In this document: in pieces, positions 57,360-64,000 of the stretch | How the letters are laid out: every line of letters starts with the position of its first letter | Position numbering within the stretch: position 1 is the first letter of the stretch | DNA from: Temperatibacter marinus | Lineage (GTDB): Bacteria; Pseudomonadota; Alphaproteobacteria; Sphingomonadales; Kordiimonadaceae | Direction: 5' to 3' | Length of the DNA: 64,000 nt | Assembly: GCF_031598375.1 (NCBI RefSeq) | Contig: NZ_CP123872.1 | Coordinates: forward strand, 2,910,501 to 2,974,500 | The notes under the pieces: model-generated | Told to the model about the DNA's origin: nothing | The model's database searches: none | The model's input: the letters and a program-made list of their open reading frames with translations, nothing else | Position numbers and translations under genes: made by a program

Positions 57360-58490
57360 TTAAGATTTACGTTTATAGCGCTGTTCCACGAAGGGCATCG
57401 CAGCAACTTTTGCAGGCATTGCCTTTCCGCGCACTATCAAATTAACTTCGGTCCCCTCTGCTGAATAATCAGCTGGAACATATCCCATCGCAATAGGCCC
57501 CCCGACTGTTGGACCAAAACCACCAGAGGTTATCACGCCGATAACTGTACCTTCTGCGTTCGCAATTTCCGTCCCTTCTCGAGCAGGCGCTCTTCCCGAC
57601 GGTAAGATCCCGACACGGAGGGTGTCGACACCTTCTGCCAGCTCTTTAAGAATTCTATCAGCACCAATGAAATCGCCAGCTTCTTTACGCTTTTTACCCA
57701 GGCAAAAAGAAATATTGGCTTCTACAGGGCTTTTAGAGCCATCAAAGTCATGGCCACTTAAACAAAGACCAGGCTCTAATCTTAAGCTGTCTCTCGCGCC
57801 GAGACCTATTGCTTCCACATCTTCATGGGCAAGAAGTCGACGTGCAAAGGCATCCGCAAATTCCTCAGGGACTGAGATTTCATAACCGTCTTCGCCCGTA
57901 TACCCACAGCGAGCAACCCAGCAAACAACGCCTTCAAGGGTCACTGATGTTGCTTCCATAAACCCAAGGTTAGCAACTTCAGGAGCTATCTCAGCAAGGA
58001 CTGATTCTGCCTGAGGACCTTGCAGGGCAAGCAAGGCTCTATCTTCTAAGGGTTCTAGGTTAAGATTGTCGCCAAGAGACTTCTCGATTAGGTCATAGTC
58101 TTTATCTTTGAATGCAGCATTCACGACGATGTAAGCCATGCCATCAGGCTCGTGAGTTCGTGTCACCATCAAATCGTCTTCGATGCCTCCCGCTTCATTT
58201 AGAAGGACTGTATACCGCATTTTTCCAGGCTTTAGGACCGCAAGAGCAGAAGGCATAATTTTTTCGAGGTGTTTAATCGGATCACTACCATCATTGGATC
58301 GAACGTAAGCCTGTCCCATGTGAGAAACATCAAACAGCCCGGCTTTCTCACGGGTATGATTATGTTCTTTCATCACGCCTAAGGGATATTGAACGGGCAT
58401 AGCATAGCCAGCAAAAGGGACCATTTTACCGCCCAATTCAACATGGAGATCATATAAGGGTGTCTTTAAAAGAGTATTGGTATCAGTCAT
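57360..58490 (-). CDS. gcvT: Aminomethyltransferase (glycine cleavage T protein)
   Basis: A 376-residue folate-dependent enzyme releasing ammonia from the H-protein-bound intermediate. KTPLYDLHVELGGKMVPFAGYAMPVQY at the N-terminus, ARCGYTGEDGYEI and GLGARDSLRLEPGLCLSGHD are diagnostic; the catalytic Asp region lies around GLFDVSHMGQ. I start at the ATG at 58490, preceded by GGAA; a TTG at 58505 is weaker. First gene of the operon, directly downstream of a glycine riboswitch. Confidence 0.96.
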   Translation of the reverse strand: MTDTNTLLKTPLYDLHVELGGKMVPFAGYAMPVQYPLGVMKEHNHTREKAGLFDVSHMGQAYVRSNDGSDPIKHLEKIMPSALAVLKPGKMRYTVLLNEAGGIEDDLMVTRTHEPDGMAYIVVNAAFKDKDYDLIEKSLGDNLNLEPLEDRALLALQGPQAESVLAEIAPEVANLGFMEATSVTLEGVVCWVARCGYTGEDGYEISVPEEFADAFARRLLAHEDVEAIGLGARDSLRLEPGLCLSGHDFDGSKSPVEANISFCLGKKRKEAGDFIGADRILKELAEGVDTLRVGILPSGRAPAREGTEIANAEGTVIGVITSGGFGPTVGGPIAMGYVPADYSAEGTEVNLIVRGKAMPAKVAAMPFVEQRYKRKS

Positions 58491-58555
58491 AAAATTTCCG
58501 TTCAAACAAACTTACAAATTTCGCATTACGTTGCGCTGGCTTTCGCCAGTTGCAA

Positions 58556-58740
58556 GCCCCCTCTGTCACGGAACCTGAGAGATTTCACGATTTGTAATCG
58601 CTTACCCCGTCGGTGAGAATGCTAACACATTCTGCTTTCCAGAGTGGTCTATCTTCTGCGGTCCTGAAGCCTGAGAGTTTCCGGGGCGGTTGCTCCTTCG
58701 GCGCTTTTGGAGGACCAAAATCTCTCCCGCTGAAGATATA
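58556..58740 (-). ncRNA. Tandem glycine riboswitch
   Basis: Read on the minus strand, two glycine aptamers follow each other. The first contains GCGGGAGAG near its 5' end, CGCCGAAGGAGCAAC and ACTCTCAGGC. The second contains CTCTGGAAAGCAG, CACCGACGGGG and TCTCTCAGGTTCCGTGACAGAGG. These are the conserved core elements of the gcvT leader. Two aptamers joined by a short linker allow graded glycine sensing. The leader switches on gcvTHPAPB when glycine is abundant in known cases. Confidence 0.93.
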
Positions 58741-58766
58741 GAGTTATCTCTATGACCTATGGCGCG

Positions 58767-58794
58767 AATATAGCCACAAAGATCGAGGAGTCAA
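58767..58794 (-). promoter_or_regulatory. Promoter of the gcv operon
   Basis: On the minus strand a -35 TTGACT (58789-58794) and a -10 TATATT (58767-58772) are separated by 16 bases. Initiation near 58760 would place the first aptamer close to the RNA 5' end. Confidence 0.65.
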
Positions 58795-58839
58795 TCGTCC
58801 AATCTTAAATGAAGGAAAAAAGCAAGATTCGAACAAAAA

Positions 58840-58868
58840 AACGGAAAGAATGACTGATCCTTTCCGTT
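58840..58868 (-). terminator. Terminator of the lipoprotein gene
   Basis: AACGGAAAG/CTTTCCGTT with an 11-base loop, followed on the minus strand by seven T; 41 bases after the stop at 58910. Confidence 0.82.
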
Positions 58869-58909
58869 AAATCTTTGTAATATTACCCTGAGCTAGAGCC
58901 GAATCATCC

Positions 58910-59431
58910 TCAGCGCTTGATATTTCTCATCACCTCATTAGGTGTAAGATTTAGCGCAAGTAAGATTTCATAATCATACTCACGTGCCTGATCTATTGTC
59001 GGGACAAGGTGATCAATTGTTTGGCGTTTTGAAGCCCGGCCACTGCGATCAAATGTCAATGTAACAGAATAGGTTTTCTTAGAGATAAGGCTATAATTAT
59101 CTTTTAATGTTAAGACAAAATAGTCAACCGTGACTGACCGGTCCTTATTCGCAGGCCCTGCAAGAACAGAGATATCAAAGGAAACCTTCGTTGCCACCTG
59201 TTCTTCCTGACTACACTCTGTATCAACGCGCGATAAAGTTGCCGTATACTCGATATCCTTAGCTAAGTCGCTATCCCCTTTTATGCGTGTAAAGGTGCCC
59301 ATATCTCCCATCACAGCAACTGCAGGACAGTGATCAATCGTCACTTCTAGAGGATTCTCACGCGCACATGCCGAGAGGGCTGCTACTGATAGCCCAAGAA
59401 CAAACCAACGCGATACTGTCTTTAATGACAT
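58910..59431 (-). CDS. Putative lipoprotein
   Basis: About 173 residues with a lipoprotein signal peptide (WFVLGLSVAALSAC, Cys at about 22). The mature part is beta-rich (ATKVSFDISVLAG, VTVDYFVLTLKDNY) and carries two further Cys. It may be related to proteins of unknown function in alphaproteobacteria; I do not recognise a named family. I start at the ATG at 59431, where AAGGAAAGGG lies 5 bases upstream; the frame is open to 59473. Own terminator. Confidence 0.75.
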   Translation of the reverse strand: MSLKTVSRWFVLGLSVAALSACARENPLEVTIDHCPAVAVMGDMGTFTRIKGDSDLAKDIEYTATLSRVDTECSQEEQVATKVSFDISVLAGPANKDRSVTVDYFVLTLKDNYSLISKKTYSVTLTFDRSGRASKRQTIDHLVPTIDQAREYDYEILLALNLTPNEVMRNIKR

Positions 59432-59623
59432 ATATACCCTTTCCTTCCTGCTCCGTATATGCAGGCGATACAATCAAAACTTTGCGCGATCATAGTGTCA
59501 ACATTTACGACCCGCAAGAGCTAAAACAGCAAATCTTTCGTTTTGAAAAAACTGCCTCTACTCTCATAAGTCATATTTGACGATTGTGGCAAAAAATGGC
59601 ACTTTGTCTGAAGGGAGATTGAT

Positions 59624-60949
59624 ATGGGGATAAATAATTCTGACGACACCCTCTGGATCGCCATTATTGGTGCTGGACCTGCTGGATATTACACAGCAGA
59701 AGCCTTGACTAAATTAAATGAAAATGCCCGGGTTGATATCATTGACCGGCTCCCTACCCCATATGGACTGATAAGAGCTGGTGTTGCTCCAGACCATCAA
59801 TCCATAAAAAATGTAGCACGCCGTTATGAAAGTACTAATGAACAAGAAAATGTGCGTTTTGTGGGCAATCTTTCTTTAGGAAGAGACATCACACTGAAGG
59901 AGCTCCTCAATTTATACGATGCCGTCGTACTTGCTACAGGCGCTGCAAAAGATAGAGAACTGGGCATCGACGGTGAAGCATTGCACGGTGTTTATGGCTC
60001 AGGCGCCTTTGTAGGCTGGTATAACAGCCATCCTGATTATGCTGATCTTGACCCTCATTTAGATATTTCATCTGTCGCTGTCATAGGTAACGGCAATGTG
60101 GCCGTTGATGTTGCCCGAATTCTTGCTAAGACCCCAGCAGAGATGGAAGGAACGGATCTTGCGCGCCATGCCAGAGAAGCCATCAACGCTAGCCCAATCA
60201 AAGATATATATCTTATTGGCCGTAGAGGCCCCTTGCATGCAGCCTTCACACCAAAAGAACTTGGGGAATTAAATAAATTGGAAAATTGCGTAGCTCTTCT
60301 AGATCCAGATGATATGCCCAGTGAAAAGGCTGTTGAAGACTCTAAAGGAGCGACAAAGAAAAACCTAGCAATTCTAAAAGATCTTGCCACCAACAAGCCT
60401 GACGATAAGCCTATAAGATTGCATCTGAAGTTTTTCAGGCGCCCCATGGCTTTACTTGGAGAGGCTTGTGTGTGCGGTATTCGCCTTGAAACCACAGAAG
60501 TCAATGACGAAGGCCAGACAACTGGAACTGGAGAGAGTGAAGTCCTGCCTGCTGGGATGGTTGTCAGTTGTATCGGCTATAAAAGCAGTCCAATTGAAGA
60601 CATCCCTTATGACAAAAATAAGGGACGATTTCTCTCAGATTCATCTGGCAAAATCGCCCCTGGTTTATACAGCAGCGGATGGGCCCGGCGCGGTCCGACG
60701 GGGACGATCGGCACGAACAAACCAGATGGTGTTGAGGTTGCAAGAACGATTTTAAATGATATCAAACCAGCAGGAAAACAAGGTCGAAAAGGGCTGAATG
60801 CAATCATTAAAGACAGATCCCTCGAGATTGTCACTTTTGAGAATTGGAAAAAAATCGACGAAGCAGAAATCGATGCTGCCTTGGAGTCTGAGAGCCGTCA
60901 CAAATTTACAAATATTGACACTATGGTCACTGTCGCAAAGAGTAATTAA
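59624..60949 (+). CDS. Adrenodoxin-reductase-type ferredoxin-NADP+ reductase
   Basis: A 441-residue flavoprotein of the FprA/adrenodoxin reductase family. The FAD-binding GxGxxG is in IIGAGPAGYYTAEAL, followed by PYGLIRAGVAPDHQSIK. The NADP-binding GxGNxAxD is in VIGNGNVAVDVARIL, and a C-terminal GWARRGPTGTIGTNKPDG closes the FAD site. It passes electrons between NADPH and a [2Fe-2S] ferredoxin or cytochrome P450 system. No ferredoxin or P450 gene is adjacent. A di-heme cytochrome c gene follows 5 bases later. GAAGGGAG precedes the ATG. Confidence 0.92.
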   Translation: MGINNSDDTLWIAIIGAGPAGYYTAEALTKLNENARVDIIDRLPTPYGLIRAGVAPDHQSIKNVARRYESTNEQENVRFVGNLSLGRDITLKELLNLYDAVVLATGAAKDRELGIDGEALHGVYGSGAFVGWYNSHPDYADLDPHLDISSVAVIGNGNVAVDVARILAKTPAEMEGTDLARHAREAINASPIKDIYLIGRRGPLHAAFTPKELGELNKLENCVALLDPDDMPSEKAVEDSKGATKKNLAILKDLATNKPDDKPIRLHLKFFRRPMALLGEACVCGIRLETTEVNDEGQTTGTGESEVLPAGMVVSCIGYKSSPIEDIPYDKNKGRFLSDSSGKIAPGLYSSGWARRGPTGTIGTNKPDGVEVARTILNDIKPAGKQGRKGLNAIIKDRSLEIVTFENWKKIDEAEIDAALESESRHKFTNIDTMVTVAKSN

Positions 60950-60954
60950 AAACC

Positions 60955-61659
60955 ATGAGCAAAACTCTGTTACTCGCATTTACCCTCTGGGCTTTTCCTA
61001 TAGCGGCCTCAGAAAAGCATCCCGCAGGCGACATTCTGCTGGATTGCATGGCCTGTCACACCTTTAATAAGGGCGGCACACATATTTATGGCCCCAATTT
61101 ATATGGAATTCTTGGGCGCAAAGTAGCTAGCCTTCCTGACTATGGCTATAGTAGCTCTTTAAAAAACCACGACTATGTCTGGAATCGCCTCTCCTTAGAA
61201 GCCTTCTTGTTTAATCCTAATACAATGGTGCCCCAGACAAAAATGCATTTTCTCGGCCTTGAAAGTGCTGAAAAAAGGGACCGCATTCTCAAGGCTTTAT
61301 TTGCAAATTTTGCAGAAGATAACAGCCGATTAAAACATGCTCTTCAACAGGGACATGCCCCTCTTGGTGCTTCTCTCTTCCCCCCCTGTTTGGCTTGCCA
61401 TACAGCTGCACCCAATCAACCAAAGAAACACGGGCCAAATTTATGGAAGGTTTTTGGCCGTAAAATTGCGAGTTTAGACGGCTTTGACTATTCTGCTCAA
61501 TTGATCGCAAGAAAAGGTATATGGGATGAAGAAGCCCTCAATCGTTACCTTTTGCAAGAGAAAGGCTTCAGACAAGGCAGCCATCGAGCACACAAAGCTT
61601 TGAATTCCACAGAGAAAAGAGCCCATCTGATTGCTTTTTTAAAAAGCCTTAAGGATTAG
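60955..61659 (+). CDS. Di-heme class I cytochrome c
   Basis: A 234-residue periplasmic protein with a signal peptide (about 1-17) and two tandem cytochrome c domains, CMACH and CLACH, each followed by GPNL and a GRK(V/I)AS motif, so they arose by duplication. The first domain has a Met ligand in VPQTKMHFLG. In the second the matching segment is FRQGSHRAHKAL with no Met, so its heme may have a His or open sixth position. It is 5 bases after the reductase gene and probably co-transcribed, although the two proteins are predicted to be in different compartments. The 3' end overlaps the convergent DUF817 gene by 11 bases. Confidence 0.9.
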   Translation: MSKTLLLAFTLWAFPIAASEKHPAGDILLDCMACHTFNKGGTHIYGPNLYGILGRKVASLPDYGYSSSLKNHDYVWNRLSLEAFLFNPNTMVPQTKMHFLGLESAEKRDRILKALFANFAEDNSRLKHALQQGHAPLGASLFPPCLACHTAAPNQPKKHGPNLWKVFGRKIASLDGFDYSAQLIARKGIWDEEALNRYLLQEKGFRQGSHRAHKALNSTEKRAHLIAFLKSLKD

Positions 61660-62443
61660 AGAGATCTTTTCTCCTTTCCTTATAGAGTAAACTCACCAAA
61701 CCAAAACTCAATAAGAGCAATAAATACCATGCTAACATTTTATCAGGGCTAACAAGTTGCCAGCCGAATTTTTGATTTGGATAGAGCCATATACTACTGA
61801 AAGTCGCGATATTCTCTGCAATCCAGACAAAGAAGGCCGTCAAAAATGCTGCCAATAAAAAAGGCATTTTATGTTGCTCGCGACCAACTGTAAATGTGAT
61901 TGTTGTCTTCCAATAAAGCCCTAAAGAAGCTGTTAAGAGTATATAACGAAGATCCCAAATATAGTGATGAATGAAAAAATTCAAATAAATCAAGAAAGAG
62001 AGGGATAAGGTAACCCAAGGCTGAGGAAAAGGATCAAACTTTAATGCCATCAAACGCCAAGCTCTTGCAATAAAGCTTCCAACTGCAGAATACATAAAGC
62101 CCGCGAACAACGGTACAGTCCCCAAGGAAAATAAGGCATCTTCAGCCCCTGGGTATGCCCATGAACCGATCGATGGTAAGGTTTTAAAGAGCTCCATCCC
62201 TGTTGCGACAAAATGGAAAATGAGGATGACTTTGACTTCTTTAATGCTCTCCATTTTTGTCACAACAAGAAATATCTGAGTGAGAACGGCGGTCAAAAGA
62301 AGGAAATCATATCGATGCAGGAAAAAGTCACTTGGATATATAAATTCTGTGAGAATGATAAAAAAGAGTAAGACAGCTCCAAAGACTGAGGCCCGTGCCT
62401 GAATCATGCCAAAGGCAATCAATTGCGTATGGAGATGGGCCAT
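61649..62443 (-). CDS. DUF817 integral membrane protein
   Basis: A 264-residue protein with about eight membrane helices. Features such as EFIYPSDFFLHRYDFLL, SIGSWAYPGAEDA and VWIAENIATFSSIWLYPNQ identify the DUF817 (YoaT-like) family, which has no known function. AGAGGATAAAAGAG precedes the ATG. Same direction as the thioesterase upstream, 30 bases away, so possibly co-transcribed with it. Confidence 0.85.
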   Translation of the reverse strand: MAHLHTQLIAFGMIQARASVFGAVLLFFIILTEFIYPSDFFLHRYDFLLLTAVLTQIFLVVTKMESIKEVKVILIFHFVATGMELFKTLPSIGSWAYPGAEDALFSLGTVPLFAGFMYSAVGSFIARAWRLMALKFDPFPQPWVTLSLSFLIYLNFFIHHYIWDLRYILLTASLGLYWKTTITFTVGREQHKMPFLLAAFLTAFFVWIAENIATFSSIWLYPNQKFGWQLVSPDKMLAWYLLLLLSFGLVSLLYKERRKDLSNP

Positions 62444-62473
62444 TTCTCTTTTATCCTCTGTAAGGCCTCTGGT

Positions 62474-62911
62474 TTAGCCTTTTTTCTTTTCCAACTTTTT
62501 AATTATGCCACTAAAATTTAAGAGACACTCATCCCCAACGAAGAGCCCTCCACTTGAAAAGATCATAGAGCCAGTTTCCCGCGTGACCTGCCCTTTTCCT
62601 TCTATAAGGTCGCCTACCTGCGCCCCCTTTAAGAAGTCAGCCGTCATAGAAACTGTAACGGCATTAAACTCACCAACAATCAAGTCTCTTGCAAAGGCAA
62701 ATATAGCTACATCAGCCAGCGTCATCAAAGCCCCGCCGTGTATCGTCTTATGACCATTTAAATGTTTTTCTTCAACAACAAGGGCTGTCACCCACGACCC
62801 ATCTTCTTGTTTCTTCATCAGAAAAGGACCATTATTTTCCTCAAATGGCTCGATTATATCCATATCCCAGGTATGATACCCTTGATCGCGTAAATCTTGA
62901 ACAGTTGTCAT
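62474..62911 (-). CDS. PaaI-type hotdog thioesterase
   Basis: A 145-residue hotdog-fold enzyme. HKTIHGGALMTLADVA is the HGGxxxxLADxA signature of the PaaI/YbgC-like acyl-CoA thioesterases, with the catalytic acidic residue on the central helix. The acyl substrate is unknown. Its ATG overlaps the stop of the sialidase-like gene upstream by 4 bases (ATGA), so translation is coupled. Confidence 0.88.
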   Translation of the reverse strand: MTTVQDLRDQGYHTWDMDIIEPFEENNGPFLMKKQEDGSWVTALVVEEKHLNGHKTIHGGALMTLADVAIFAFARDLIVGEFNAVTVSMTADFLKGAQVGDLIEGKGQVTRETGSMIFSSGGLFVGDECLLNFSGIIKKLEKKKG

Positions 62912-64000
62912 ATCATATCCACTTCTACTATACTCGCAACGATCCCCCGCAGGCCATCCTCAAATGTTTTATAATAAACCACAAGAACTTTCCCTAATGA
63001 CATCTCTACAGCCCAAGGGTAGCCACAATCATGGCCATGACTGTCTTCACAGATAACATATTCTTCGGCGTCATCGAGGGCCTGATTTTTTTCCACGATC
63101 TTATATCGAACACCATAAGGAGCACTGCGATAGCCATAGCTTAAGAAAAGACGTCCATCCTGTAGAATGAGTGGATCATAGGGATGCCCTCTGGTTTGAT
63201 GCACTTGCGGCTGTTTTGTCTTTAAGGTGTCAAGAGCCCCTCTAGCAGTCACAAGGTGATCGCCTCCCTCTAGGCCTTTCGTCCGGTGAAAGACAGTGAA
63301 TTGATTTTCATCCGGCCAGTTTGCAAGCGCAGGCTCTCTTAAATGTATGGCGGGCATACAAAGGGTATCTCCTACCTCTCCCCACGTCTCACCTTCATCT
63401 AAAGATTGATAAAACTGAGTCACTTCAGGCGCACGACTTTCTTTGTCCTCTTTATAGACCGACAAGAGGATAGTCCCTTCTCGTGTTTGTATGGCACGCC
63501 CGCGAACAGGTCCTCCTTGCAAAGCTTTTTTTGCAATTTTATTCCCTTTGAAATAAGACGGTACCGGCAAAAGCGTCCGTGCGGACCAGCTTTGGCCGTT
63601 ATCATCTGACGTCCGGCTGTAGCTCCCCCAAAACAAGTAATCGACGCCATAAAATTTATTACGTCTTGGATGACAACCCTGTGCCTTCAAGGCCTCATAA
63701 TATTCAGGCAAAACTGGATAAAACATGAACCCATAGTGTATAATCCGTCCAGACGATAAAGTTAATAAATTGGCTTCTTGATCTGCCGCCTCTGGGTCAC
63801 AAGGAAGAATAGACACTTCCCCGTCTTGCTTCAAATTTCGATCAAGTCTTATGAGAGCAATATGAGAGCGAGAGTGGATGTGATCAACCGAATTAAAATG
63901 ATCTTTGAGGGGCAGGTCCTCATCTTTATTGACAAGCCAGCGGTGATCAGGTGCACGCCTAAAAGCAACAAGAATATCCCCAGAATGAGTCATCGTCACG
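62908..64000 (-). CDS. BNR-repeat/sialidase-like beta-propeller protein, 5'-truncated
   Basis: At least 363 residues of a six-bladed beta-propeller; the 5' end lies beyond the window because the first visible residues (SGDILVAFRR) are already blade 1. Asp-box motifs SxDxGxxW occur as SDDNGQSW and SLDEGETW. Sialidase-like Arg and Glu residues (RGRAIQTREG, HLREPALANW) are present, but the full catalytic set cannot be verified here. It may be a glycosidase or a sialidase-fold protein of other function. No signal peptide can be judged. Confidence 0.8.
   Translation of the reverse strand, partial: VTMTHSGDILVAFRRAPDHRWLVNKDEDLPLKDHFNSVDHIHSRSHIALIRLDRNLKQDGEVSILPCDPEAADQEANLLTLSSGRIIHYGFMFYPVLPEYYEALKAQGCHPRRNKFYGVDYLFWGSYSRTSDDNGQSWSARTLLPVPSYFKGNKIAKKALQGGPVRGRAIQTREGTILLSVYKEDKESRAPEVTQFYQSLDEGETWGEVGDTLCMPAIHLREPALANWPDENQFTVFHRTKGLEGGDHLVTARGALDTLKTKQPQVHQTRGHPYDPLILQDGRLFLSYGYRSAPYGVRYKIVEKNQALDDAEEYVICEDSHGHDCGYPWAVEMSLGKVLVVYYKTFEDGLRGIVASIVEVDMI

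Larger units (their letters stand above)
58506..58909. other. 404-base intergenic region with riboswitch, promoter and terminator
   Basis: The gap contains the glycine riboswitch leader of gcvT (58556-58740), its promoter (58767-58794) and the terminator of the lipoprotein gene (58840-58868). No coding frame is supported. A CTGGC-GAAA-GCCAG hairpin (58536-58549) sits between aptamer and gcvT and may belong to the expression platform. Confidence 0.8.

Overview
The window looks like an ordinary stretch of chromosome from a free-living, probably marine, AT-leaning alphaproteobacterium. The evidence is indirect. There is a LexA-type direct repeat of the alphaproteobacterial form (GTTC-N7-GTTC), a CtrA-type TTAA-N7-TTAA site, clustered GANTC (CcrM) sites, a TipN-like coiled-coil polarity protein, a split glycine decarboxylase (gcvPA/gcvPB), TRAP transport and many sulfotransferase/TonB/RND-type surface genes. 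The gene repertoire would fit a Kordiimonadales/Emcibacterales/Sneathiella-like lineage, but the order cannot be fixed from sequence reading alone. No insertion sequence, prophage, integrase, rRNA or CRISPR array was seen.

Layout. 1-4.4 kb: the end of a MoxR-type AAA+ ATPase and its VWA partner, a sulfotransferase, a periplasmic TonB-C-like protein, and a receiver/Hpt pair whose receiver has Asn in place of the phospho-acceptor Asp. 4.6-7.7 kb: a 930-residue TipN-like protein and a small tautomerase. 7.7-11.7 kb: a second sulfotransferase, then a two-gene secreted redox unit (di-heme peroxidase plus a beta-helix protein with a C-terminal cytochrome c). 11.9-19.9 kb: MoaB/CinA-like protein, tRNA-Leu(UAA), Sel1 protein, orphan HigA, DUF6090-like membrane protein, a chemoreceptor behind a CtrA-like site, ArsH, photolyase and a hemolysin-III-type membrane protein. 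19.9-27.8 kb: SASA esterase, purB (with a 12-bp tandem repeat upstream), a secreted amidohydrolase and anchored M19 dipeptidase, and the sfsA-map-radC-CYTH operon.

27.9-35 kb: a TakP-like TRAP transporter operon, a TetR regulator divergent from a TonB-dependent receptor with two matching palindromes between them, and an alpha/beta hydrolase. 35-43 kb: ACT-domain threonine dehydratase, NhaA, an RND efflux pump with adaptor, and a LysR regulator. 43-48.6 kb: a leucine catabolic (liu) operon of 3-methylcrotonyl-CoA carboxylase beta, methylglutaconyl-CoA hydratase, carboxylase alpha and isovaleryl-CoA dehydrogenase, without the HMG-CoA lyase. 48.6-53.9 kb: a soluble PAS chemoreceptor, an unrecognised protein, a PA0069-type radical SAM protein under a LexA-like operator with a probably leaderless mRNA, and a REC-EAL protein. 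53.9-58.8 kb: the gcvT-gcvH-gcvPA-gcvPB operon behind a tandem glycine riboswitch. 58.9-64 kb: a lipoprotein, an adrenodoxin-reductase-type FNR next to a di-heme cytochrome c, a DUF817 protein, a PaaI thioesterase and the 3' part of a BNR/sialidase-like protein.

Functional picture: amino-acid catabolism (leucine, glycine, threonine, peptides) and organic-acid uptake feed central metabolism. Several signalling parts (receiver/Hpt, two chemoreceptors, REC-EAL, TipN-like) point to a motile, polarised cell. DNA repair genes (photolyase, radC, LexA-controlled radical SAM) are scattered. The most promising unexplained items are the peroxidase/beta-helix-cytochrome pair, the Asn-receiver/Hpt pair, the SOS-type leaderless radical SAM gene and the GANTC-bearing tandem repeat.
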